64,000 bases of DNA, taken from NCBI GenBank assembly GCA_940671915.1, contig CALNVZ010002100.1, positions 559,835 through 623,834 of the forward strand, in the 5' to 3' direction. The position numbers were made by a program, and so were the translations under genes. This DNA comes from Paracentrotus lividus (lineage: Eukaryota; Echinodermata; Echinoidea; Camarodonta; Echinidae). Positions 11,480 through 24,600 of this stretch are shown here, piece after piece (the first letter of the stretch is position 1; the number at the start of each line of letters is the position of its first letter). Below the pieces are notes generated by a model. The model was not told the origin of the DNA. It worked only from the letters and a program-made list of their open reading frames with translations, and did not search any database.

Positions 11480-12885
11480 AAAAATCCTGGATCCGCGCCT
11501 GTTAGATGACAACTGGACACGTATGACGTAGATAAAGGAAACTTCATATCTAAATTCTTATAATGATGACTTATATCTATACATTTTAACGACTTTTAAT
11601 TATATTTTTTGATAGCAAGATCCCAGAGACTACTTGTTTTTATGCATAATACGGCCCATTTTGTCCAAACCAAAAAAGTAATTTCAAACAGTGCATACTG
11701 TTTAGAGGATTAAAGTGAGCGTTCGGCAAATTGAATTTCCCAGAATCAACGTGAATGATGATAATCACCTTTTATATAGATTTGCAACTTGAGAATTAAA
11801 TCGCACACAATGGGTTCAATTGAGACAAAAACGTGATCTGTTTGTACATCATGGACATCATCACTAGGTCTATTAGAATGTGGTTGAAATGAAAAATTAA
11901 TGTATTGTATAACGAAATGACTTCCATTACGGTTAACCCTAAGATTCTGATGAAAAAGATAATTTAAAATGTTTGGACTATTCAAGAGGGTTTGAGGGAC
12001 ATAATTTCCAATTATAGTAATTGGGTCATGAAATATTTGGCTTATGATGCGCTGTATAAATAGCAATTAAATTATAAGAAAAAAAATAACACAGAGAGAT
12101 AGGATACTATCGCTTTGGGACGGAATAGAATCATCATTTTTGTGAATTGAAAATGTGGGGGAAAATAAAATTAAAACGTATAAAATCTTTTCGCTCTTGG
12201 TATTGGATGAGTCCCTATGTCAGTGCACAGGGATGGCAAGTCTGAAGCGAATCATCGTAAGTGGCGCCATGAAGGTGAGAGAGGTGAGAGAATGCAGGCC
12301 AGAGCACTTATACAGTGCGTATTAAAAAAAAATTTATCCATTCTTACTTTTAGATGGGTCATGTTCCATGCTCCTTCACTTTGGCGATTTCTATGCAACA
12401 TTAATGAGGCACTCTACAGATGTCACGCATAACCGAGTAAATTGCAAATAAAGGTGACAGTACAGTGACAGTTTTTATATTACATACACTTGGTAATATT
12501 AAATTACATACACTTGGTTATGACATAATAATGCAAGAAATTATGCAAGAAAGGGATCATTGCAAAGGTTAAGAGTTGCTCTTTAACATAACGACTTGCT
12601 AATAAATATGCTTGGAATCTTATGATCCCTCTCAAATTGGATTACCCTTTTTCGATATACGCAATGAATAGTGAAAGTAAAAAGGATGTGCTTTATCACA
12701 ATTATAGACTTGAAAATTTACTTTTACTTTTCCACTTTTATATTTTTTCTGTATTTAGGCCTATTCGAAGTTCATGATCTAGACGTATGAAACATATGGA
12801 AAATATGCAGACGATGACAGAGAGAGAGAGAGAGTGAGAGAAGAAGAAGAAATTAAGGAAGAGATAGAGAGAAGAGAGAGAGAGA

Positions 12886-12916
<31 letters not shown>

Positions 12917-13270
12917 GGAGAGGGAGAGAGAGAGAGAAGAGAAGAGAGAGAGCTTATCACTAAAAGCCACTGAATAATAAGTCCTTTTCACTGGGTTTTT
13001 CGATGAAAGAAATCAAGTATATTACGAAGAGATATGGATTTTTATCAAATATTGAATGCACAGGTAAAAAGATTCCTTATTTCTTCTCCTTTTTTGGGGG
13101 GGGGGCAATTCGCGTATCCCCACTCCCAATAATTGTTTTCTAATAATTTTTCTCGGACTGAGTGTGGATATATAGTTTTTTATTTATATGTTGATAAAAC
13201 CAACAAGGCCTACTCACTATTCATGATCATCAAAAACCATGAAACGGCAGTTGCCAATAAAAGAGCAGCT
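11480..13270. other. Upstream intergenic region of yod1
   Basis: No gene is seen. About 12390-12600 resembles a degenerate foldback element related to 45233-45576 (shared GAGTAAATTGCAAAT and GGGATCATTGCAAAGG-type segments in inverted order). A GA microsatellite lies at about 12819-12952. Confidence 0.55.
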
Positions 13271-13276
13271 CCCAAG

Positions 13277-13377
13277 TGACGTCATAAAATAATCGAAAGT
13301 TTGCACAGTCATGGTACACTAAATTACTTTTAATGGATTTTTGCCAAATTCCAAATCGGCTAAAAATCATGACGTCA
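13277..13377 (+). promoter_or_regulatory. Two perfect CRE sites in the yod1 promoter
   Basis: The palindrome TGACGTCA occurs at 13277-13284 and again at 13370-13377, the second just upstream of the proposed first exon. TGACGTCA is the consensus for CREB/ATF bZIP factors. Two sites 93 bp apart next to a first exon are plausible promoter elements. No TATA box is obvious. Confidence 0.5.
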
Positions 13378-13384
13378 CACACTT

Positions 13385-13480
13385 GTAAATGTGTAAACAA
13401 AGAAGAAGACTAGACGGAAGCTACCGTACTAGCGAGAGAAGGAGAAGGGCGTCTGTTACACAAAGAAAACCTTGGAAATT
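13385..13480 (+). other. Proposed noncoding first exon of yod1
   Basis: The segment ends in GGAAATT followed by GTGAGT at 13481, a good donor. It contains no ATG. The matching acceptor TTTGCAG ends at 14297, giving an 817-bp intron. The exon's 5' end is a guess. Confidence 0.5.
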
Positions 13481-14039
13481 GTGAGTTTATACCTTTTTGT
13501 ATGTAAGATTTTTGAAGTAATCCATTTATTGATGAATTTTCATGTATAATTTCTGTTTGTTTCGGATCAAAACAAAAATACAGTGCACTATATGAAGTAG
13601 AATGGGTGTCGGAATAACATTTGGAGGTATTTTACAGTCCTGCCTGTAGAAATGTGTGTAGTCTAACTTAGGCCAGGTTAATTCTATTTTTGAAAAGTTG
13701 GAATCTCAGGATCTCAGAATCTCAGAATGATATCCAGAAATCGCTTTTCAGCCATAACTTGGACTCAAGTTATGACTAAAATGTATGGACTATTTGTGAG
13801 CGGAATATGGGCAATAAAATACATTATGTGAAATCCATTAAATTAATTGTATTAACTTGTTAGAAATCTAACTTATATGAAGGAAGTAATAACAGTTAGA
13901 TATAAGCTCATAACTCTTTTGTCAATTATTAAATTTATGCACAACGTTACTAACGTTAGATCTAACGTTAGATCATGGCAAATTTTTAGCTTTATGTTTG
14001 ATCAATGTTTTCTAATTGCTCTCCTCTAGATCTATTTAC

Positions 14040-14065
14040 CCCCCCCCCCCCTTTCTTTCCCTCTC

Positions 14066-14107
<42 letters not shown>
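14040..14107. repeat. Poly-C and CT microsatellite in the yod1 5' intron
   Basis: A C run is followed by about 19 CT dinucleotides. It sits in the intron between the proposed noncoding exon and the coding exon. Confidence 0.9.
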
Positions 14108-14108
<1 letters not shown>

Positions 14109-14298
14109 GACCACATTACCATACAGTCAGTGTGCCATACAGTGTGCCATGTCAAGTCCTACTTGTAAATTAATATAAATCCAAATCATCTGCTTAGTTG
14201 TATTTCAATTACAAGATGATGCAATGAATTGGACTGAAATAGATCTACATGTATATTTACCTATAATGGTTTTCTATTTTTTATCATTACTTTGCAGA

Positions 14299-14319
14299 AT
14301 GCATTTCAAGGTCTGTTGA
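14299..14319 (+). promoter_or_regulatory. Six-codon upstream ORF in the yod1 leader
   Basis: Immediately after the proposed acceptor, ATG CAT TTC AAG GTC TGT TGA forms a minimal uORF ending 15 bp before the yod1 start. If the acceptor is right, this uORF is in the mRNA and could lower translation. The uORF is read directly; its effect is inference. Confidence 0.5.
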
Positions 14320-14334
14320 ACCAGTGATACCACA

Positions 14335-15225
14335 ATGTCTTCTTCACCGTTCCTTGTAATGATCAAATCCAAAAATGGACGCAAGAAATTAGAAGGTCTG
14401 ACCATGAAATCCACCATCAGTCATCTACTGCAGAAGATCTCTGAATTCACTGAGATTCCAAGCAAGTCTCAGAAGCTACTGCACGGGTACCCTCCTAAAG
14501 CTCTAGATCTATCCAATGAATGTCAGGAACTAGCCTCACTACCAGTGAAATCTGGAGACATGGTCATTGTGGAAGAGGAGCAGGACACAGCATGTGTACC
14601 TCAAGAAAACAAAGAACCTAAGGCTACAGTGACACGTCGTGTCGTACCAGCTGACAACTCATGTCTATTTATGAGTATTGCTTTACTAATGGAAGGTGGC
14701 AATACGGATACGTCACGTGCTCAAGAACTTCGCAACCTCATTGTGAATGTGGTGAGCAGTAATCCAGAACTATACAACGATGCATTCCTCGGTAAAACCA
14801 ATCTAGAATACTGCCAATGGATAAAAAAAATGGACTCCTGGGGAGGGGCGATAGAAATTTCAATACTGAGTGAATTCTATGAAACTGAGATTGCAGTTGT
14901 AGACACTCAGAGTGTGCGTGTGGATAAATTTGGTGAAAATTACGGTTACAAGCATCGGATCTACCTCATCTATGACAATGTACATTATGATCCATTAATT
15001 AAGGAGTTAGAGGGAGAAGGTATGGAGACAGTGTTTCAGGTTGATGATCAGGAGATCCTCTCGCAAGTCTTAAAGCTTGCATCTGAAGCACAGAAGAGCA
15101 GGCAGTATACAGACCTATCAGGCTTCACTCTACGTTGTCTTGTTTGTAATGATGGTCTAAGGGGACAAAGACAAGCACAGCAACATGCTATGGCTACAGG
15201 CCATTCAAACTTTGCAGAATATTAA
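14335..15225 (+). CDS. yod1: Ubiquitin thioesterase OTU1 (YOD1-type deubiquitinase)
   Basis: The 296-residue protein has the three-part plan of YOD1/OTU1. Residues ~6-80 form a UBX-like, ubiquitin-fold N-terminus. Residues ~98-225 are an OTU cysteine protease with the ADNSCLF motif (Asp107, catalytic Cys110) and the DNVHYD motif (His217). The C-terminus carries a C2H2 zinc finger (Cys268, Cys271, His284, His290). Family knowledge: OTU1 cleaves ubiquitin chains from p97/VCP-bound substrates and acts in ER-associated degradation; the UBX-like domain binds p97. The coding region is a single uninterrupted exon. The start is the first ATG after the acceptor that opens the long frame; the preceding ATG at 14299 gives only a six-codon uORF. 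All catalytic and zinc residues are present, so it looks functional. I am confident of the family and fairly sure of orthology. Confidence 0.95.
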   Translation: MSSSPFLVMIKSKNGRKKLEGLTMKSTISHLLQKISEFTEIPSKSQKLLHGYPPKALDLSNECQELASLPVKSGDMVIVEEEQDTACVPQENKEPKATVTRRVVPADNSCLFMSIALLMEGGNTDTSRAQELRNLIVNVVSSNPELYNDAFLGKTNLEYCQWIKKMDSWGGAIEISILSEFYETEIAVVDTQSVRVDKFGENYGYKHRIYLIYDNVHYDPLIKELEGEGMETVFQVDDQEILSQVLKLASEAQKSRQYTDLSGFTLRCLVCNDGLRGQRQAQQHAMATGHSNFAEY

Positions 15226-15501
15226 TTTCCAGTTTCACTTTTGCTAGTCCGGAACTTCTTGTTAACTACTTTGAAGTTTCCCACCTATTTTATTAGGCAA
15301 TAATTTTCCAGTAGCATTAAAGGCGATCCTGCACGAGCATCGCCAAGCTAAAACGAGGACTGAAGATGCGATCTGTGTGCAAGTCGCCATTGTTTCACGA
15401 ATTATTTGCGAAGAGCATGGCTTAATTTGCATACGGTTGTATGCAAACACACGCCAGCCAATCGCGATCACGCTGCATATGAGTGCGATTAGCGTACAAG
15501 C

Positions 15502-15548
<47 letters not shown>

Positions 15549-16124
15549 GAGCACTGTATCATCAGTGTTCTGATCTCGAGATGTATTGCACAGGCGGGGA
15601 CAAGCTGTTCTCTCATGCATCCGAGCATGCGAACAGTCGAATCAATGCCGATCACAAATTGGCTCATGACTTCGGCAATCGTTCGGGCGTTCTAGCTTTC
15701 GGTTTTTGGACCACTGCGTAAGAGTCGCGCATCGTTGGTATGAATGGGCATCTTGCAAAGTTCGTTACCGCGTACGTATTTTGAACTCCCTCTACACTAT
15801 GAGGAACGTGCATCTTTAAACGCTTCATGAATTATTGGTGCTGAAAAGTTTTACTCTTCAATGGTGTAGTTGAACTGTTTAAATTTGAATTGCCGCTTTA
15901 TTATTATTAATAATATATTTAAATTGCAATTGGTATGTGTGTGCATTTACTATTTCAGGGATGGTTTTCTATTTTGTACATTTTATATTTGTTAAAGAAT
16001 TATCATTACTGTTTAAGCATTACATTATATAAGATTATATACCATCCAGATTGCTTGATAATTGGATTGATCACAACTTATAATTAAAGTGGTGCCTGAT
16101 ATACGTTAAATCAACTGATACATG
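15226..16124 (+). other. yod1 3' flank, probable 3' UTR
   Basis: The sequence follows the stop codon with no further coding exon. It contains a TG dinucleotide repeat at about 15504-15545, which makes false open frames of Val/Cys and Thr/His. No polyadenylation site is certain; AATAAA hexamers appear only much further on, between about 17.5 and 18.4 kb. Confidence 0.45.
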
Positions 16125-16126
16125 TA

Positions 16127-17074
16127 GGGGAGACCGGGGTTATATGGAACATTTTTCACAAAAATGACCGTAAAACAAATGCGGATTTATTTTAAGAAAC
16201 AATAAACAATCAGCTTAAGTGTATATCTGTATGCTACAAATGTACCCCATAAAATTCTTAAACTTAGTGATGGTTCCAGAAAAAAAATCCATCTTAAACA
16301 AGACCATGTCAAGTGTTTCAACTAACCCCACACACGGGGTTAGTTGGAACAAGGTATGGGGTAAGTTGAAACATTGTGCATGGTATCTTTAGAATTATAT
16401 TTAAACTACCTACAACATTATTGCATGGGTTCAGCTAACTTGCTTTATTAATTGCAATTAAAATATTAAAGATTGGTGTTCAATTTTTGTTTTACTTCAT
16501 GTTTTATTACACTTGATAGCATCCACTCACATACAGATATTCTGAAGTCCTGTCAAGTAGCATTCTGCAATATATTTTGTTTAAACCGAAATAAAATTGT
16601 CCAATGTGCACTAATATACATGTATAGGAATATTTCAGAATACTTTATTGAATTATATTATTATTATTTTTTTTTTATTCAGCTGAAACCTATTTACTTA
16701 ATACATGTTCCGACTAACCCCAGAGGCCCATTTGACATTTATTAGCTTACAGCACAAAAGAGGGACAACAACATGCCATATATTTGACCTTGTTTTGTAG
16801 CTTGGTATAACTGTTTGTTATACTCAAAAACTGGCCAACTTAATTTATCATCTTCTCTGAGATAATAAAACATTTTTAAAAGTGACAAAAGTTACTCAGA
16901 AGGTGAAAAAAACAAACATTGCTTTCTAACTTCACAAGGCTTGAAGCATGTGTGCTGTCTAAAATGTGGTGGATGGCAGTTGCTAATTTAGCAACAACCT
17001 TAGGGTAGATTTGCATAAATATATTTATAGCCGTGAAAGAAAATTACAATGTTTCAACTAACCCCACTCTCCCC
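16127..17074. mobile_element. TIR element, GGGGAGACCGGG family (copy 2)
   Basis: It begins GGGGAGACCGGGGTTAT and ends in CCCCACTCTCCCC, flanked by TA on both sides. Internal motifs such as GTTTCAACTAACCCCA, GGGGTTAGTTGGAAC and GGGGTAAGTTGAAAC recur in both orientations. It is related in ends and design to 3570-4439 but not closely similar inside. No coding capacity. Confidence 0.6.
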
Positions 17075-17076
17075 TA

Positions 17077-18927
17077 ACTGGAATTTTTGTTTTTAATTCT
17101 GTAATGCCGAATAGTTCAATAAGTTATAACTTCAACTTATTAAAGGGCCTCTGAGGTATCAAAATAATAATAATTAATGACAATATTAATGTGTAGGGCT
17201 AGAGCATGTAAAATACAATCTAAAGAACTTAATGGGTTAATGGTTAAGGAGTGAATGAATTGAATGACTTCTACCTTCATTGTATTCATGTACATGTATA
17301 CAGTTTACTGATAACGGTTACAATCCAAGCCAAATTACCTCATAAAGCAAAATCCCAGATGCTGAGCACATAGGCACATGTGCATATTTAAAATTGGAAC
17401 CTGGAGAACTGTCTCTTTATAAAGAAATATTGTAACAGTGATCAATATAATAAATGTAGTCTGTACCAATCACCTGTGCATTGGGTTGCTAACATAGAGT
17501 TACTGAATAAACGGTTTTCTATTTGGTGTTTTGCATCAGGTAATCCTGAAACACTTGCTTGTAGTTCTTCTACCAGTAACCCATAAATTTTTTGGAGTTG
17601 ATTCACAGTGTTTTAGTTCTACACTTTCTTTTTTTTTTACCTCATGGTCCCTTTAAATGATGAGAATGTATACATGGATTCCAATGTTTCACTGCTATGC
17701 CAATAAATGTAAGCTTGTCTTGAAATAGATTGTTATGCAAAATATGTAAATGTGTTATACGGATTTGCATTCAAACTCACAATTTTATATACAATGTCAG
17801 TAACCTGAAAGTTTACTGATGTTGCTACCTGCTGTATTTTATTAGTATTTATTTCACACTGATATTAATTAGAAATGGGAGTTTAGAATGTTATGATAGG
17901 GTTCCGGGTCTTTGTGACACAGAGAACACTCTTCAATAATGTTCACTACCCCCTCCCCTGCACAAAATACACAGTGGAATCAGCAAACTTTTCTATCCTG
18001 GAAGTCACATACAAATGTCTGTGTGTGTATGTGCAGAGACAATAAACCCAGTTAGAGTTCTCAAGTAAAATACTCCATGATCTTATACCAGAATATTGAA
18101 TAATATGTTAAAGAATATTGAAATGACTTGAGATGAAGATGTCTTAAGAAGAGTAGTACAATTTACAATATTACTACCAAAGGACATGTTAATAAGTTTC
18201 CAGGAGCCAGAACATGATCTGAGATAAGTTTTAAATCTCAATTAAGAAAACTGTAAATCTCAATTAAGAAAACTGATGATGTTTGTATTTATGTCAAGAA
18301 TGGTTTCATCCATTTGAATATTGTGAATTGTGTTAGAATTGTTGATGACATTTTTTTCTTTTGAAATATAATGTTGGATGGTTGCAATAAATAAATCAAA
18401 ATGTGCATAGATCTCCAGATTCATATTTTGAAGAGTGTTAATTGACTAAAATCATTTAAACTGCCAAGGTGATTGTAGCCCATTTTTCATTTGTTAAAGT
18501 GAAAATGTGCTTGTTAAGCTAGTACTGCCATGAACATGTAATTGCCATTTCATTGAGGTCACATTTAATAATTTACAGGCAGACAGTGCCTCCAGCTTGG
18601 CACCAACCATGGTCTCTCTTTCCCTCTCTCTTTCTTTTCATTTTCAACAATCATAAAATTGATTAGAACTTTGTCTCCCACTCAACCTTTCTATTCTTTT
18701 CTCTCTCTCTCTCTCTTCCGCTCAATGTTTCTTTTCTTTCTCTCTCTTTCTCTCTCTATCTCTCACCAATTCCTTATTTTGGTACTATAAAATTATATCA
18801 GTCATTTTTGACACCCTATATCTCTCCCCCTCACCAACCTCATTTCTATCTCATTCATTTTCAGTAATGCTACATGTAGGTCACAGTCATTAAGGACTCC
18901 AGCCATTTTGTCTACATGAGCAATGTC
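17077..18927. other. Gene-free stretch downstream of yod1
   Basis: I see no exon. AATAAA-type hexamers occur near 17504, 17701, 18041 and 18387, candidates for the yod1 mRNA end. CT-rich tracts lie at about 18615-18770. Confidence 0.5.
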
Positions 18928-18930
18928 ATT

Positions 18931-19147
18931 GGCCTGTACTGACAAAGGTGTCCTTAGTAAGGCCATAGCTTTAATCTGTGGTTTAACTATGGTTAGCGAA
19001 ATGTGACGCAATCCTGAAAAGTAGAAGTTTGATTGAAACGTGCAAGGAACATGCGCTATAGACATATTAAGCCACATTTTGCTACTTGTAGTTAAACCAC
19101 AGATTTAAGCTATGGCTTAACTTAAGACACCTTTGTGAATACAGGCC
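18931..19147. mobile_element. 217-bp palindromic MITE with ATT target duplication
   Basis: The left end GGCCTGTACTGACAAAGGTG and right-end complement GGCCTGTATTCACAAAGGTG match, and the inverted similarity continues inwards for about 75 bp (both arms contain ATCTGTGGTTTAACTA). ATT flanks both ends. A 3-bp duplication is typical of PIF/Harbinger-type elements; the class is inference. Confidence 0.65.
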
Positions 19148-19150
19148 ATT

Positions 19151-21666
19151 GGAAACTTTACACCATGGATCCATGACAAGACCACAGAGATTCCTCCCCT
19201 ACGCAATAATTATAAGATTAGAAACTAAACTTGAATAATGCAAGTAGCTGAAACAAAAACAAATGGCTTGGTCATGAGAGAAAGAAATCTATTGATTTGA
19301 ATGTATTCCAAAAATTGAACGACAGAGCAAAAGATTATTATTCATGCTTTCTCTCATGAGGAGTCATTTGGTTCAGCCGTTTCATTTACGCTATTGAAGT
19401 TCTAATTTCTAATGTTATAATTATTCCGGAGTATTGGCATCTCTGAGCCCAGAACTTTATATATACATTTTGAAAAGTGGATGGGAGGATGAGGGAGAGA
19501 GATGGAGAGACAGAGAGAGGCAGAGGAATAAAAGTGAGATGTGAGTAAAAAGATGGATCATATGATGGAAAGTAAATAAATGAGGGATGGGCGAGAGTGA
19601 TGGGGAGGGAGATATAAAAGTGAAAGTAAAATAATAGTAAAAAGATGGATGAAGAGAGAGAGAGAGAGATAAGTGAAAAGATGACAGTAAATGAATGAGG
19701 GATGGGTGAGAGAAAAGATGATCATATGATTGAAATTGAATAAATGATGAAAAGATATGTGAGAGAGAAAGAAAGAAAGGTGGAGAGAGAGAGGGAGAGA
19801 GAGAGTCGTGTATATAAGTGAACAGATGGATTATATGATTGAATGTAAATGAATGAGGAATGGGTGAGAGAGGTGGGATGGAGTATATAATGAGTGAACA
19901 AAATAGGATTGGATGTAAAATGAGAGAAGAGAGGATATGTGGAAAGAGAGATAGAGAATGTCATATTAGAATGGAAATGGTGTCAAATGGAAAGAGAGAA
20001 TGTGAAATTAAGGAAAACCAAAAATCTTCAGTAGCAAAACATAAATTTCACAATTCAAACAACAGGTGTAATGATTTAGTATAATTATTATGCATATATT
20101 TATTTCCAGGCTACATACATTATGTGTCTGTGCCAGCAGACCGTGTATATCATTAATCAACCTGAAGAACTTAAGTCACATGAAATCAGAATCATCCCCA
20201 AGGGATTCGATACCTGATCTACCAACAGATTAATTACCAAATGATTGTTTCAAGGATTTTTGTTAATCTAACAGATGTTGAATCAATCATCTATGAAAAC
20301 AATCACAGATTAATCATTTATGTAGAAATATTACTCTGGCAAAGAGAAAGACAGAGATGTTTTGAAGGGGAAAAAACCTGAGCCTTGAAAATTGTATACA
20401 TTGAAGATACATCTTTGGTTTTCTTTCTAAACTTGCCTCGAATTGGCCACATCCAAATTCTTACTTTATAAAACAAGTAATAAAGAAGTTAATTATAACT
20501 TGGAAAATTGCTGGACAGGGTGCATGAATTTACAACAAAATAACAATGTAATAAGTGCACTTTGAATAAATATATAACTAATTTACCTCAAGTTGTAATG
20601 AAATATGCATATGTAATAATAATTATGAATTGAAAAAACTATTCATACATTTATCAATATTTGGTTACATGATACACAACAAAGGTTTGCTTAGAATCAC
20701 ACACATTGATTTGAACAGGGAGAGGAATGAAAAATCAATTTTGAGGCATTTATTCAAAAATAAAATACAGATATATAAAACTATTATCTATGTACACCCA
20801 TGGAAATTTCTTAATCATGACTGTAGTTCACACATCCCACTAAATGATATTTACATGTCAAACTGACTCAAGCATTAATGTTCACTGAAATATATGTATT
20901 GAAATATATCCTTTACTTACAAAAATAAATACAGAAAGACTTACAGTTGCTTAATTATTCAAAGATTCGATACAGTGACGTTCAACAATGTTACATCACT
21001 TGTAGTACTGGATATAGTAATGAAATTATTGCATCCCCTAGTGTTATCACTGATCAGTGGCTCATTAACAATATTTGAGAATTCAGGACCTCCTTTGAAG
21101 ACTAAACAGAAGAGTTTCTTAAGGGCAGTACCAAATTATACATTTTGTTTTTACAGGTTCAATGAGCTTTTCTCAGGTTCAATGAGCTTTTCTCATCTGC
21201 TCAACATAACCTGGGTCTTTTTGATGTTATAGTCCTGAATCAACCCTTCAGTGTGCAATAATTAACATGCTTAGATATACATCTATTATTTTGATTTGAT
21301 GTTATCACAGAATTCAATGTTTCTACTGAAAAATGAACCCATAACTTTGTGCAAGAATGAACATATATCTAGGCCCTGTAACATAAAAAATAACAAGCAA
21401 TTGCAAATGGATAATAGCCAATTAGGATCCTTGTTGAATGCATTTCATGCATAAAGGTCTCACTCTCATCCCATCAGGATCCTTGTTGCATACATTTCAT
21501 GCATAAAGGTCTCACTCTCATCCAATCAGAATGGTTGAATGATTTTGAAATTGGTCATAATTATATATTTATGATACAGGGTACTAGATCATTATATTCC
21601 TTCTATTCAATGTCATTGATTCATCTTCTTTACAGGAAAGTTAATTCATGTCTAGTTATGTTGAAT
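19151..21666. other. Intergenic between yod1 and the minus-strand DD3-3 gene
   Basis: GA-rich imperfect repeats occupy about 19480-19960. Near 21160-21196 a 19-bp segment (TTCAATGAGCTTTTCTCAGG type) is tandemly doubled, and near 21425-21530 a ~57-bp segment is doubled. The 3' UTR of the minus-strand gene must lie at the right-hand end, but no clear polyadenylation signal is visible. Confidence 0.5.
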
Positions 21667-24600
21667 CTAGGCTGCTGTAGGTGTGGCTACTTTGATCATT
21701 CCTTTCTGAGAGCGGTTACTGAAGTTATTATTACGTGTGCTCATATACTTGTATTCGCCAGCAGCGAGCTTGAGTAGCGCTCCTTCATAGGAGGGCGGGG
21801 CATCGTTAAGAAGATTGTTCATCTGATTCTTCTGCTGTACTGAGTCTGCACCACATGTTGCTTGGGCTTTACACCTGAAGAGAAAAGTTGAAAAAAATGG
21901 TCAGATCTTGTAAGCAATAAAAAAAAGTACTGTGAAGAGTTTATCTAAATCAGAAATCACAATCTGAGAACAAATTTAGACATATGACATTCCTGATACT
22001 TTTAATATTAAAGAGAGGAAGAGATAATATGTAACTGATATCAAAGATAGAGGGGGAAAACACTACAGGAAGAAAAAATAGACTTATGAATGGAAACACT
22101 ACGAAAAGGAAAAGCCTTGAAAATATGATACCAAGGCAATTGTTCGACGTCCGCATGTTTGACTTAAGACAAGGTTGGCTGCAGAGTAATAAGTATTTCC
22201 TTTCATTTTTTTAAAAATTCTTTCTATGAGGGGGTGGATTCATTTGAAAAAATTTGACTCACCGATAGTAGCCGGAGCTGGCCATATTGATGGCTAAATC
22301 TTCAGCAGTGATGTCTGGAGTATCGTCAAAATAGATCCATTTAACTTCAGCATTGGTAAACATACTATTAGCATCAGCAAACGGCATGGGATAGTTCTCT
22401 AATGAATCGGCCATCTGCACAAAGTTACTGCGATCAGTTCCTGAGAAAAAAAGAAAGGGATATTTTTTAAAACTGTGTACTAAATAGGATAGTTTAATGT
22501 GATCATGACATCACATGCTTTTGATTGTAGTGTTACATACATTGGCAAATGACAGTTTGGTCTTCTTTCATGTTCATGTTCATGTTTCATAAAGGAATAG
22601 ATTTGTTTCATAGAGACCTGTATATAACATACTGGGAAGGTTATATATCTACAGTACAAGTGAAATAATTATTATTCTTCTAAAAAAATGGAATTTTATG
22701 GAATATACATCACATAGCATCACACACTCAGTTTTAAACATTCATAATTTTGTTATTCTCTTATTAATTTTTGCTTTAACCTTCAATTATACTTTTCTTT
22801 AATTTTTTTTGACAATTAAATTCCAGGCCGAACTTCCCCTTTAGATAAGAAACAAGAAACGCAATTCAACATTCAATACAAATATATGCATGATTTGGAT
22901 GACTCCTAGAGAAGCACAGATTGCTATTACAAACATATTTTGATAGCTTTTGATTGATTTTGATTGATTTTGATTGATTTTGATTGATTTTGATTGATTT
23001 TGATTGATTTTGATTGACTTTTGATTGATTTTGATTGATTTTGATTGACTTTTGATTGATTTTGATTGATTTTGATTGATTTTTTGATTGGTTTTGATTG
23101 ATTTTGCTCCATACCTCCTTGACCTTCTCCTGCATCACCTGTCTGACCGTCTCCACCAGGAGCATTGTTGTTATGACGATTGGAACCTAATAGTAAACAA
23201 AACAATTCAACAGGTTAGTAGGCCTATACAAAGATACAGATACATTTTATAAATTACCATAACGAAACAATATTATTGAAGGTACATAATGTCGTTCATA
23301 CAACAGAAAGAGAATAAAGGAGACAAGAGGACGAAGAGGAGAAATGGATAAAGGGCGGAAGGATGAGGAGGAGGAGGAGATAAAGAGAATGGAAGAATTA
23401 TTACAAGGATATAAAATAAGGTGACTGGTCTTTCATTCTATCACATTTATTGCACAAAATATGTCATATTGGCTGTCACATGAAATTGGCAATTGACAAT
23501 ACTTGAATGTAACAAATTTTACACTTTAGGTTGAGAAATACTAGTTATCATCTTAACCGTTGAGGACTGAGCCTGAATATATTCGGGCTGAGGTCTATGG
23601 GAAATGTGTGATATAGCCAAATCAGCTCATCCCCTACAGATTAAAGATGTAACTCCACAAACTGTAACTATTATAGTAACTTTGACATCAGTGGTAACTG
23701 ACAAGTTAACATTGTTTAACAGCCAATCAATATTCAGTATTTAATGAAAGTGACCATTGACAGAAAAGTTATAACAACTTTTATGCAATGACACCCTGGA
23801 ATGGTTTAACCTCGAGTTGAGCTGATGCATCTTAAAATTTACTCAAGAAGAAAAGTTATTATCCTAACCTCTTGAAACCTCTTGAGGGTTATCAAAATTT
23901 ATATAAAGACTCACCAGTCCATTGAATATGCACCATATCTTCAGGAGCCATTTCCATTCTATTAGGCATGAAATCATACTCCACTGCTGGATAGGTTTGT
24001 ACTATGTTGCCTCTCTTTCCTCTCACATTCAAGTTGTATATCTTGGCAGCTTGGACCTCTGGAATAAGAACAAAGAGGAAAATGAATGAAACGGAGTTAC
24101 AGATTAACATATGAACTGGTATTTACAATCTAGCAAGGCATGCATTATTATTCCTAATTCTAATCCTGACAGAAAATAAACAAATTAACTATTTTCTCAA
24201 TAGGATATATCTACACATATATATTCTTCTTATATGTCTATTTCCACAAGTATTGTCCTAAAAAGGGAGTACAAAAGGCACATTACTTCTCATTCTGACA
24301 TTAATTTTCACTATGAATGTTTAAAAACAAGTTCAAACTTCTTGTTTGATTTGAGAGTTTTAAAACATTCTAACAACATGCTGACACTAGCTGCAGCATA
24401 CACATGTATGCTATGATCCACTCTCATTATAAGAAACACAGATAAGAAATATCGTTATTATTTTCATTACAAGGCGAGTTTTCCAGTCCTAATATCAAAC
24501 ACTTGCACATGTGTCTATATGCTCACATGTTCATTATAAAAATATTTTGTTATAGTAAAGAGTGGTAGAAAAATATGTGTCGTCATTGGATAGGTCAGTA

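Noticed and set aside
15377..15721. A 114-codon open frame downstream of yod1
   Set aside because: It crosses a TG repeat, has no recognisable motif, and overlaps frames on the other strand created by the same repeat.
22866..23205. Asn-Gln-Ser-Lys repeat proteins on the minus strand
   Set aside because: Generated by the 10-bp TGATTGATTT minisatellite in an intron; the only true coding part is exon 11 of the DD3-3 gene.
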